Assembly (NCBI GenBank): GCA_028818375.1
Contig: JAPPOB010000001.1
Span: 1-64,000 of the forward strand
Origin: Anaerolineaceae bacterium
GTDB taxonomy: Bacteria; Chloroflexota; Anaerolineae; Aggregatilineales; Phototrophicaceae
Length of the DNA: 64,000 nucleotides
Reading direction: 5' to 3'
Under the pieces are notes generated by a model, which saw only the letters and a list, made by a program, of their open reading frames with translations, was not told the DNA's origin and did no database searches. Each line of letters begins with the position of its first letter. Position 1 is the stretch's first letter. A program made the position numbers and the translations under genes. Below are positions 8,449 to 19,785 of the stretch, piece after piece.

Positions 8449-9109
8449 CTTTCTGTCCTTCCCGTCCGACAAGTCCACGGTCCCGTCCTTCCCGCTCCCA
8501 GCGGTCCAGAATGGCGCGTACGTAGCGCCAGTTGCGTTTGTTGTGTTGCACCGCCAGTTGCAGGGATTCCTCAAGCCAGAAGTAAGGGAAGCTGGCTTCG
8601 GCCTCTTTCAGTTGCTCGGCGAGCATCGGCGTGATTGTACCGATGTTGGCTTCGTAGAGACGGAAGAGGCCTGGCCGTTCCGGCAGATTTGCGGCCATGC
8701 GCCGGGCGTCTCCCGGCCTCCATTGACCCGCCTCAAGGCGCGCCAGCAGGTCCCGGCCACCGGCGCTGTTGAGCACGAAAAGGGTCTGCCCGTCCTCACC
8801 CTCCCCAAATGTCGCCGCCAGCAGGACCCGCCGCCGGGTCGCGCGCTCCAGGGCCCGCTGCAGGGTATCGGCGGGAACTTGCCCTGGCGCCGCCTGACGA
8901 AGGGCCAGCAGAAGGTGTTCGTCCGCTTCGAGCTCTGCTTTCTGCAAATAGCGGACCGGCGCATCCTTTTGCGCCAGCGAGCGGCAGCAAAAAAGGATCA
9001 CCTGCAACTCGGCCAGGTCATCGATTAACGGCAGCAATTCGCCGAAAAAGCTTTCAGGCAGGGGTGTGTGCCGACTCAGGCCTTCGCGGAAACCAGGAAA
9101 GCTGCGCAT
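8393..9109 (-). CDS. DnaD/DnaB2-domain replication initiation protein
   Basis: A 238-residue protein ending in a DnaD C-terminal (DnaB_2, PF07261-type) domain at about 165-225. It shows the typical 'YEANIGTITPMLAEQLKEAE' block and 'NKRNWRYVRAILDRW'. In Firmicutes, DnaD-family proteins act with DnaB-type and DnaI proteins to open DNA and help load the helicase. The N-terminal 150 residues resemble the winged-helix part of DnaD only loosely. The start codon overlaps the dnaB stop (TGATG), so it is translationally coupled to the helicase gene, with the helicase loader following. Confidence 0.88.
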   Translation of the reverse strand: MRSFPGFREGLSRHTPLPESFFGELLPLIDDLAELQVILFCCRSLAQKDAPVRYLQKAELEADEHLLLALRQAAPGQVPADTLQRALERATRRRVLLAATFGEGEDGQTLFVLNSAGGRDLLARLEAGQWRPGDARRMAANLPERPGLFRLYEANIGTITPMLAEQLKEAEASFPYFWLEESLQLAVQHNKRNWRYVRAILDRWEREGRDRGLVGREGQKDGRRFVSGRYAEFIANCE

Positions 9110-10473
9110 CAGCCGGCGCCAAGGTCGATCGGCCGTGCATTGACGTCGCGGAAGCGGGTGACGGCCTTGTCGAAGAACAGGGAGACGGTGCCGGTGGGGC
9201 CGTTGCGATGTTTGGCGACGATGATGTCCGCCTGGCCGGGGATTTCTGTGGCCTCATTATAGACCTCGTCGCGATACAGAAACATGACGATGTCGGCATC
9301 CTGTTCGATGGAACCTGATTCGCGCAGGTCACGCAGTTGCGGCCGCTTGTCCTGGCGCTGTTCCACGGCGCGGGAAAGCTGGGCGGCGGAGAGCAGGGGG
9401 ATGTTCAGGTCGCGCGCCAGTTCCTTCATGCTGCGGCTGATGAAGCTGATCTCCTGTACGCGGTTGTTCTCGTAGGCGCCGCCGGCGTTCATCAACTGCA
9501 TGTAGTCGACGATGATCAGGTCGACACCGGTGCGAAAGTTCATGCGTCGGCATTTGGCGCGCAGTTCGAGGGGGTTCAGGGCCGGCGTGTCGTCAACGAA
9601 AATCTGTAACTCGCCCAGCCGGTCCATGGCTTCCACCAGCCGCCCCTGCTCGTTGGTCGACAACTGGCCGAGGCGCAACTTCTGCATGGTGATGCCGGTC
9701 TCCATGGAAGCCAGACGCTGAACGATTTGCTCGCGGTCCATCTCCATGGTAAAGAACGCCACCCGGCCGCCCTGGCGCGCGACGAAGAGCAAAACGGAAA
9801 GCAGGAAGCTTGTCTTGCCCATACCGGGCCGACCGGCGAAGATGAGCAGGTCCGATTTCTGCATGCCACCCAGCAGCTGTTCTATTGCGCGGAAACCGGT
9901 CGGCAGGCCAAGCGGCGCGTCGCTGTGGCGGATGAGGTACTCGATGCGTCGGTAGTAGTCCTCAATGATGCTGCTGATAGGCACCAGTTCGCGCTTTTCG
10001 CGGCTTTCGATGGCGCTGAAAATGGACTCTTCAGTCTGCTTGATGACGTCGTCTGTGTTCTGTTTTTCGTCGCGCGCCACGCCCTGAATGGTCTCGGCGG
10101 CGGCCAGCAGGCGACGGCGCAGGGCGGCGCGTTCCACAATGCGCCCGTAGACCTCGGCGTGCACGGATACTGGCGTGTTGTTAATCAGGCGGACGAGCGA
10201 GGCTGTGCCGTCAATGTCCTCAAGATGGCCGAGTTGCGCCAGTTCCTCACTGACAGTGAGGTAGTCCAGGCTCTCGTTGCGTTCCGTGATGCGCTGCATC
10301 GCCTCCCAGATCCAGCGATGACGCAGCAGGAAAAAGTCGTCCTGTTGCAGGAAGGAGGCGATGTCTACCCAAACTTCCGGGTTCAGCAGGATGGCGCCAA
10401 GAACCGCCTCTTCGGCTTCGGCGCTGAAGGGGATGTTGCGTTCCTGAAACTCAGCAGAGGGCGAATCAAACAT
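9109..10473 (-). CDS. dnaB: Replicative DNA helicase DnaB
   Basis: A 454-residue hexameric 5'-3' replicative helicase. The N-terminal all-helical domain (about 12-115, 'PFSAEAEEAVLGAILL') is joined by a linker to the RecA-like motor (about 180-450). Visible motifs are Walker A GRPGMGKTS, the 'FFTMEMDREQI' segment, Walker B LIIVDYMQLM, 'LLSAAQLSR' and the 'LRESGSIEQDADIVMFLYRDE' arginine-finger region. Length is normal and no intein is present. It follows the DUF151 gene by 21 bases and overlaps the dnaD-like gene, making a replication operon. Confidence 0.98.
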   Translation of the reverse strand: MFDSPSAEFQERNIPFSAEAEEAVLGAILLNPEVWVDIASFLQQDDFFLLRHRWIWEAMQRITERNESLDYLTVSEELAQLGHLEDIDGTASLVRLINNTPVSVHAEVYGRIVERAALRRRLLAAAETIQGVARDEKQNTDDVIKQTEESIFSAIESREKRELVPISSIIEDYYRRIEYLIRHSDAPLGLPTGFRAIEQLLGGMQKSDLLIFAGRPGMGKTSFLLSVLLFVARQGGRVAFFTMEMDREQIVQRLASMETGITMQKLRLGQLSTNEQGRLVEAMDRLGELQIFVDDTPALNPLELRAKCRRMNFRTGVDLIIVDYMQLMNAGGAYENNRVQEISFISRSMKELARDLNIPLLSAAQLSRAVEQRQDKRPQLRDLRESGSIEQDADIVMFLYRDEVYNEATEIPGQADIIVAKHRNGPTGTVSLFFDKAVTRFRDVNARPIDLGAG

Positions 10474-10494
10474 GATGGCCTGAGTAGCACAATC

Positions 10495-11022
10495 TCAGGC
10501 GGGCGCTTGATCATCGTCTTCCAGGTCGTCGAGGTCGAGGGTATCAAGGAAGTCTTCAAAAACGCCCAAAGTCTCCTCTTCGCCGTCTTCCCCGGTGGCG
10601 CCCAGTTCGTCCTCAATATCGCCTTCGCGACGAATGCCGGCCTCGCTCATCACTTCATCATCGACGTAAATCGGCGAGCGGGTGCGAACGGCAAGGGCGA
10701 TGGCGTCGCTGGTGCGCGAGTCGATTTCAAGCCGGCGTTCGCCGACTTCGATGACAATCAAGGCGTGGAAAATGTCCTTGCGCAGGCTGCGAATGACGAC
10801 GTGCAGCACCCGGCCGTCCATACTGCCGATAATGTTGCGCAGCAGGTCGTGCGTCAGGGGCCGCGGCCTAGCCTTTTCCTGCAGTTCCAGAGTGATGGCG
10901 TCCGCCTCGCAGGGGCCGATCCAAACAGGCAGATAACGGTCGCTGTCGGGGTCCAGCAGCACAACAAGGCGCTCCTGCGACATCAGGCTGACGCGAATGC
11001 TGTCAATCACGACTTCTATCAT
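10495..11022 (-). CDS. Bifunctional nuclease (DUF151) family protein
   Basis: A 175-residue member of the bacterial DUF151/BFN family ('YLPVWIGPCEADAI', 'LTHDLLRNIIGSMDG', 'IDSRTSDAIALAVRTRSPIYV'). Members have been reported with RNase and DNase activity, and many are annotated as bifunctional nucleases. The last 45 residues are a strongly acidic tail rich in Glu and Asp. The start is the ATG of MIEVVID, where homology begins. It is the first gene of the dnaB operon and has a near-consensus promoter 54 bases upstream. Confidence 0.88.
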   Translation of the reverse strand: MIEVVIDSIRVSLMSQERLVVLLDPDSDRYLPVWIGPCEADAITLELQEKARPRPLTHDLLRNIIGSMDGRVLHVVIRSLRKDIFHALIVIEVGERRLEIDSRTSDAIALAVRTRSPIYVDDEVMSEAGIRREGDIEDELGATGEDGEEETLGVFEDFLDTLDLDDLEDDDQAPA

Positions 11023-11075
11023 GGGTGCTTTTCCGCAACTACAGTCCCGACTGGCGCGCAGCGGCACGCGTTGCA

Positions 11076-11103
11076 ATTATACACGCATGCGCACTTTCGG
11101 CAA
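11076..11103 (-). promoter_or_regulatory. Sigma-70 promoter of the DUF151-dnaB operon
   Basis: On the minus strand TTGCCG is followed, after 16 bases, by a perfect TATAAT. It points at the DUF151 gene with a leader of roughly 45-50 bases. The divergent lipoprotein gene begins immediately beyond the -35 box. Confidence 0.65.
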
Positions 11104-11107
11104 TCAA

Positions 11108-11830
11108 ATGAAGTTAATCCTGACGGGATGCAGGGCCCATGGCGGGCCGCTTCTGCCTCCTGTCCTCGCGCTGCTGACCCTTTTGCCGGTGATTGCCGCC
11201 TGCGCCCCGGCCATCGAGCCCGTTGCCGGTCTGCGCGGGCCGACACGCAGCGTCCGCGCCGGGCGGGAATTGGCCAACTACAGTTTTTTGCGGCCGGCGA
11301 CCTGGGATCTCTTTGACCTTGACGGCGGAGTCGCCCGCGCGGCGCTGGAAGGCAATGCTTTGGAGCTGGCCGTTGATGCCGGCCTGGGTTACCTGACCGC
11401 CGGCAACAATTTCACGCACCGCGACGTTCTGGTCAACGCGACCGTGCGCCAGACGGAGGGCCTGCTCGGCAACGGCTTTGGCCTGTTGTGCAGGGCCGAC
11501 AAGCTGGGCAACGGCTACTGGTTTCTGCTTTCGAGCCGGGGCGAATACAGCATTCAGGTGGCCAGCGCGGTGCGCGAGGAGCCGTTTCCGCTGGTGCCCT
11601 GGCGCTATCACAGTGTTATTCGACCGGGTCTGCAAGCCAATGAGCTGCGCATCGTCTGCGCGGAGGATTATCTCGCCCTGCTCATCAATGACGTCTTCGT
11701 GGCGGAAGCCTTCGATGAAGAGTTTCGCGAAGGCGAGCTGGCGGTGGCGCTGGGCGCCGGCGGGCGACGGGCAAGCGCCAGCTTTGATGATATTCGAGTG
11801 CGGACCGCGACGGTCACCGGCAGGCGCTAG
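11108..11830 (+). CDS. Predicted lipoprotein with concanavalin/LamG-like beta-sandwich domain
   Basis: A 240-residue exported protein. It begins with a signal sequence ending in a lipobox (LPVIAAC, Cys at 32), so it should be lipid-anchored outside the membrane. The mature part (about 60-235) has the look of a DUF1080/LamG-like jelly roll: alternating beta strands, 'GFGLLCRADKLGNGYWFLLS' and 'NELRIVCAEDYLALLINDVFV'. Such domains often bind glycans or other surface ligands, but no catalytic residues are recognised. The start is uncertain because an ATG seven codons upstream is also possible and neither has a good ribosome site. Its TAG shares the CTAG palindrome with the stop of the convergent LysM gene. 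Confidence 0.75.
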   Translation: MKLILTGCRAHGGPLLPPVLALLTLLPVIAACAPAIEPVAGLRGPTRSVRAGRELANYSFLRPATWDLFDLDGGVARAALEGNALELAVDAGLGYLTAGNNFTHRDVLVNATVRQTEGLLGNGFGLLCRADKLGNGYWFLLSSRGEYSIQVASAVREEPFPLVPWRYHSVIRPGLQANELRIVCAEDYLALLINDVFVAEAFDEEFREGELAVALGAGGRRASASFDDIRVRTATVTGRR

Positions 11831-12600
11831 TTGCGGGGCGGGATCAGGATCTCCTGGCCCACTACGAGTCGGTCAGGGTCCAACAGCTGGTTGGCGTCGA
11901 TCAGGGCGCTGGTCGTCCGGCCCCAGGTGAGGGCGATGCTGTAGAGCGTGTCGCCGCTGCTGACGACATGCAGGCGATAGCCCTCCGGCAGGCTGGTGAC
12001 GACGATCACCGGCACAGGGGTGATGGGACGGGGCAGAGGCGTCGGCTCGGCAAAGCGGTCCCCCAGCTCCGGGCAACTGGCGATGACGAGCCGCTGGCCA
12101 GGTCGAATCATGGTGTTGTCGCGTGAGAGCGAAGGGTTGGCCGCAATCATGGCGTTCACGCTGGTGTCGTTGGCGATGGCGATGTCATACAGGGTGTCGC
12201 CGCCCAGCACCGTGTGGACGCATTCCGGACTGACCTCGTCAGCGGTCGGCGGTCTGGGCGTGGGCGTGTGCGTGGGCAGGGAAAAGGTGGTGAAGCCGGA
12301 CCCGCCGCCCGCGCTCCTGGACGGGATTTCCGGGCCGCCGGGAGTGATAAAATCCTGACTTTCGTCCACGGCCAACCGGGTAGGCGATGCCGGAGCATCG
12401 GCCGGCGACGTGGGCGCAATCACGGTGAGTGGCAGGGATGACGTGGCCCTCAGTGCGAGCGAGCGTTCGCTGCGGCGGGCGGGCAAGGGGGTGATTTCCG
12501 GCTCGGAACTCCACGGCGAACCGCCGGCCTCCTGATAGCAGCCGGCAAGGGCGTGCACGATGAACATCGCAAGCGCCCGCAGCAGAAATGCCCGCAGCAT
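11827..12600 (-). CDS. LysM-domain lipoprotein
   Basis: A 257-residue lipoprotein with lipobox HALAGC, a long Pro/Ser/Thr-rich linker (about 35-120), and two LysM modules. The first is near 'HTVLGGDTLYDIAIANDTSV...IRPGQRLVI' and the second near 'HVVSSGDTLYSIALTWGRTT...LVVGQEILIPP'. LysM modules bind peptidoglycan or related N-acetylglucosamine polymers, so it probably sits at the cell wall. No enzymatic domain is present. The ATG is chosen for the GGAGGACCGGAG ribosome site; the frame is open for 13 more codons upstream. Confidence 0.88.
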   Translation of the reverse strand: MLRAFLLRALAMFIVHALAGCYQEAGGSPWSSEPEITPLPARRSERSLALRATSSLPLTVIAPTSPADAPASPTRLAVDESQDFITPGGPEIPSRSAGGGSGFTTFSLPTHTPTPRPPTADEVSPECVHTVLGGDTLYDIAIANDTSVNAMIAANPSLSRDNTMIRPGQRLVIASCPELGDRFAEPTPLPRPITPVPVIVVTSLPEGYRLHVVSSGDTLYSIALTWGRTTSALIDANQLLDPDRLVVGQEILIPPRN

Positions 12601-12638
12601 CTCCGGTCCTCCACGTGCCAACAGCGAAAGAGAAGGCA

Positions 12639-12667
12639 ACGTTAACCTGCCGCCGATTCCTGGTCAA
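12639..12667 (-). promoter_or_regulatory. Candidate promoter of the LysM lipoprotein gene
   Basis: TTGACC, 17 bases, then TAACGT on the minus strand, about 40 bases ahead of the LysM start. The -35 box is strong and the -10 box is weak. It overlaps the stop of the upstream glycosyltransferase gene. Confidence 0.35.
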
Positions 12668-14151
12668 TCCGGCGGGCCCTGGTTTGCCTGCGGGCATTCC
12701 GACTTCTGTTGCCAGGGAGGGTCCAGTTGCCATGCCACATAGCCATCCAGCTGCCAGGCCAGGCTGACGGCAAAACCGGCTTCCTGCAGCGGCCGCAGCC
12801 AGGGCGTCATATCCTGGTCAGAGGGTGCGGGAAAATAACGGGGGCCGAATTCACACAGCTGGACCGCGTCGCGCGCCAGCGCTTCCGGTTCCGGATACCA
12901 GGTGAGACGCTTGTCATGCCAGACTCCCAGGTAATAGCCAAGTTGCCAGCCCAGCCAGCGGTCGTAGACCACGGTGGCGACCGGTTTGGCCGCCAGCCAT
13001 GCGCCCAGCCCATCGATGCCGGCATGCGGATCGGGCTCCCGCAGGGGTTGCAGGAGCAGCGGGGCTGCCAGGACGGGCACCAGGGCCAGTCGCAGGGCGC
13101 GCCCACGCAGGTCCAGGCTGGTTTGTATGACGGTCAGGCAGATGTGGAGGCCCCTGGCGCAAAGGGGGAACAACGCGGGCGTCGCCGGCAAGAGATAACG
13201 TCCGTAGAGGGGAATGGCGGGCACAATGTGCAGCAGGCCACAGGCGCCCGCGAACAGGGCCAGCGCAAGGTCCTTTCGGCGCCTGGAGCGGGGCGTTACC
13301 TCACTGGCCGCTCGCAGAACGGGCAGCGCAGCTATCAGCAAGAGTAGCGTACCGGGCCAGCCTGGCCAGAACAGCTGCGCGGCGTGGGCCGTCCAGGTCG
13401 CAAGGCGGCCGGGCAAATCGGCGATCGCGGCCAGTCCTCCCGGGTCATTGTTGCTGATGGCAAGAGTATGAACGCCGATGCCCGGTCGCGCGGCGTCCCA
13501 CAAGAGCAGCAGGACAATGCAGGGCGTCAGTGTCAGGCCGAATCGCTGGAATACTGGCCAGGGTGATGGCGCGCAGCGGCAAGCGGCCCAGAGGAGCAGG
13601 GGCAGGGCCAGCAGCGCCTGGTGTTTGGCGGTGAGAGCGAGGCCCGACAAGAGTCCGCTCCAGCCTGGTCGATGTCGCAAAGCCAGCCAAAACGCCGCCG
13701 CCAGCGCCGTCAGCGTCAGGCCATCCGTCAGGGCGTTGGCCGAAGACGCGACCAAAAAGGGCGAACAGGCTGTCAGCAACAGGGCAACAAGAGGCAGGCT
13801 GTTGGAATGGCGCCGGTAAAGATCGCGCGTGAGCGCGTAGATCAGTGGCAGCAGCAGGATGCCGGCAAGGGCATTCGGCGTTCTCGCCGCCAGTTCAGAG
13901 GGGCCCAGGACGACTTGCGACAACGCGTTGGCATAGAGCGCCAGCGGCGGCTTGTCCAGGGGGCCATTTAGCCACCAGTCGCCCTTGACGGCTGCGGCCC
14001 GCGCGAAAGTACTGAAGAATGCTTCATCGGGGGTTAGCCGCTGTTCCAGCAGCAGGGCGCGCCAGCGAAGCCAGGCGCCGCCCAGCAGCAGCAAAAGCGC
14101 CAGGGACATCGGGCCATGGCGCCGCCTGGCCCGCGCGGGCGCGTCCTCCAT
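12664..14151 (-). CDS. Polytopic membrane glycosyltransferase, GT39/PMT-ArnT type
   Basis: A 495-residue protein with about ten or more hydrophobic helices. The first extracytoplasmic loop carries 'LTPDEAFFSTFARAA' with the acidic pair expected of GT-C enzymes, followed by 'PLDKPPLALYANAL', as in ArnT-like transferases. These enzymes move a sugar from a polyprenyl-phosphate donor to a protein or lipid on the outer face of the membrane. The C-terminal 120 residues are a soluble extracytoplasmic tail. The acceptor is unknown. The start is the ATG of MEDAPARARR just before the first helix; the frame continues 74 codons upstream into the divergent HAD gene. No sugar-pathway genes are adjacent. 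Confidence 0.75.
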   Translation of the reverse strand: MEDAPARARRRHGPMSLALLLLLGGAWLRWRALLLEQRLTPDEAFFSTFARAAAVKGDWWLNGPLDKPPLALYANALSQVVLGPSELAARTPNALAGILLLPLIYALTRDLYRRHSNSLPLVALLLTACSPFLVASSANALTDGLTLTALAAAFWLALRHRPGWSGLLSGLALTAKHQALLALPLLLWAACRCAPSPWPVFQRFGLTLTPCIVLLLLWDAARPGIGVHTLAISNNDPGGLAAIADLPGRLATWTAHAAQLFWPGWPGTLLLLIAALPVLRAASEVTPRSRRRKDLALALFAGACGLLHIVPAIPLYGRYLLPATPALFPLCARGLHICLTVIQTSLDLRGRALRLALVPVLAAPLLLQPLREPDPHAGIDGLGAWLAAKPVATVVYDRWLGWQLGYYLGVWHDKRLTWYPEPEALARDAVQLCEFGPRYFPAPSDQDMTPWLRPLQEAGFAVSLAWQLDGYVAWQLDPPWQQKSECPQANQGPPD

Positions 14152-14224
14152 GCCTGCCCCCTGTGCCCTATCTGGTGGCCTCCTGGAGATGCAGTATACT
14201 ACTACGGCAGTTGCAGGAGCGCGC

Positions 14225-15046
14225 ATGGACCTCTGCGACATCAGGGGAGTGGTCTCGGATATGGACGGTGTGCTGTGGCGGGGCGATGTGCCGCTGCCCG
14301 GCCTCGTCCCATTCTTTTCCCTGCTGCGGGAGAGAGAATTGCCCTGGGTGCTGGCGACCAACAACAGCAGCAAGTCCCGTCAGGACTACGTGCGCAAGCT
14401 GGCTGCCATGGGCGTACCGGATGTTCCCACCAGGAATATCGTCACGTCCGGCACGGCAACGGCGGCCTGGTTAAGGCGAAGGTATGAGGCGGGCACACGC
14501 CTGCACGTCTTTGGCGGCGACGGACTGCGCGATGAGCTGCGCAATGCGGGGTTCTGCGTCGCGGATAGCGACGTTGTAGTGGTGGTGGCGGGCCTGAACC
14601 GCAACTTCAATTACCAGGACCTGCAGCTTGCCAGCGATCTGATCCGAAATGGCGCCTGCTTTGTCGGCACAAATCCGGACACTACTTTTCCTGCCGCCAA
14701 CGGCGTTGCTCCGGGCGCGGGCAGCCTGCTGGCCGCGCTGGCGGCGGCCAGTGGTGTGGAGCCTAGGATAATTGGCAAACCTCATCCTCCCATGTTTGAG
14801 GCGGCGCTGGAACTGCTGGGTACGGATGCGTCCCAAACCCTGATGATTGGCGACAGGATGAACACGGACATCCTTGGCGCAGCGCGGGTCGGGATGCGGA
14901 CGGCGTTGATCATGACCGGCATCGCCAGCCACAACGACCTCGACAACAGCGCGCCGGGACCCGACATGATCTGTGAGTCGCTCCCTGCACTGATTACAAC
15001 CCTCGCCCCGGGCTGGATGAATTCCTCAACACGCCCGGCTTCCTGA
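14225..15046 (+). CDS. HAD superfamily (IIA, NagD/phosphoglycolate phosphatase type) hydrolase
   Basis: A 273-residue phosphatase. The HAD motifs are in order: nucleophile loop DMDGVLW (with DxD), motif II ATNNSS, the C2-type cap in the middle ('FVGTNPDTTFPA'), motif III lysine in IGKPHPPMF, and motif IV GDRMNTDI. This is the NagD/AraL/PGP branch, which removes phosphate from small sugar phosphates; the exact substrate cannot be read from sequence. The start is the ATG six bases after AGGAG. A TATACT -10-like box lies about 25 bases upstream, without a convincing -35. The gene is divergent from the glycosyltransferase. Confidence 0.9.
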   Translation: MDLCDIRGVVSDMDGVLWRGDVPLPGLVPFFSLLRERELPWVLATNNSSKSRQDYVRKLAAMGVPDVPTRNIVTSGTATAAWLRRRYEAGTRLHVFGGDGLRDELRNAGFCVADSDVVVVVAGLNRNFNYQDLQLASDLIRNGACFVGTNPDTTFPAANGVAPGAGSLLAALAAASGVEPRIIGKPHPPMFEAALELLGTDASQTLMIGDRMNTDILGAARVGMRTALIMTGIASHNDLDNSAPGPDMICESLPALITTLAPGWMNSSTRPAS

Positions 15047-15085
15047 CCCAGGCGTACGCTCTCCGATCGAAGGGGTTCATCCGTC

Positions 15086-15112
15086 CGGCAACATCGGCAA
15101 ACACGGCAACAT
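15086..15112. repeat. Three tandem copies of a 9-base unit
   Basis: CGGCAACAT, CGGCAAACA and CGGCAACAT stand head to tail without gaps; the middle copy differs at two positions. The repeat lies 40 bases after the HAD gene. Function unknown. Confidence 0.7.
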
Positions 15113-15343
15113 ACCCAGGGTGGAAATTGCCACAGGGCGTGTAATGAACGGTGCCTGTCCGTTGGACAACGTTTCCTTGCGCTTCACCAAATGCTTGCAT
15201 GGCGGTAACCGGGAGGGTGACGATCCCGTGTCGGCCCTGTGCGACCTTGTGCTCCCGGGCGTTCTTGCGAAGCGGGCACTGCGCCAGGCGCCGGCCAGGG
15301 CCAATCCGTGTATGCAGGACAGTGAGTTTGCTGCCATGGATCG

Positions 15344-15385
15344 GGGGCCGGGCCCCTTGACCGGTGAGGGCTGTTCGTGTACACT
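15344..15385 (+). promoter_or_regulatory. rpoB promoter with adjoining GC palindrome
   Basis: TTGACC (15357-15362), a 17-base spacer and TACACT (15380-15385) form a strong sigma-70-type promoter. Immediately 5' of the -35 box is the palindrome GGGGCC-G-GGCCCC (15344-15356), placed where an upstream-binding factor or the terminator of earlier transcription could act. Expected transcription start is about 15392. Confidence 0.65.
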
Positions 15386-15537
15386 TTGGCCAAGCCACAG
15401 ACAACCGGATTTCACAGGATCCACTGCATCCAGATTGAAATCGGCGCAACCGAAATGACGTTATCGCGTTGACCGGAGCCGAAAGGCTGCGGCCTTTGTG
15501 TTCGCGTATTGGCAAGTGATGCCCGGGGGCAAGGCCA

Positions 15538-19671
<4,134 letters not shown>

Positions 19672-19695
19672 CGCTCAACGCCGGGAACCGGTAGC

Positions 19696-19733
19696 GCCGA
19701 CCGCGGGAGCAGCGTGAGCTGAACGCGGTCGGC
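19696..19733 (+). terminator. Long hairpin between rpoB and glyQS
   Basis: A perfect 10-bp stem (GCCGACCGCG with CGCGGTCGGC) encloses a second 4-bp stem CAGC-GTGA-GCTG capped by a GNRA-type tetraloop. It begins 25 bases after the rpoB stop. The following tail (CTGCTGTAT) is not a strong T-tract, so it may be a weak terminator, an attenuator between the two genes, or a processing/stability hairpin. Confidence 0.5.
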
Positions 19734-19785
19734 CTGCTGTATCATGGCGACGCTACCCCGGGTTCAGGACAAGACAGGGACGACC

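Larger units (their letters stand above)
15047..15537. other. 491-base non-coding region upstream of rpoB
   Basis: No credible coding frame is seen. The left part holds a 9-base tandem repeat. The right part holds a GC-rich palindrome abutting a strong promoter, then a leader of about 145 bases before rpoB. The leader contains one small hairpin (AAAGGC-TGCG-GCCTTT, 15482-15497) without a T-tract. The stretch between 15113 and 15343 shows nothing recognisable; rplJ/rplL, which commonly precede rpoB, are absent. Confidence 0.6.

Noticed and set aside
9727..11316. A 529-codon plus-strand open frame opposite dnaB and the DUF151 gene.
   Set aside because: dnaB and DUF151 are unambiguous on the other strand; this frame has no motif and no ribosome site.
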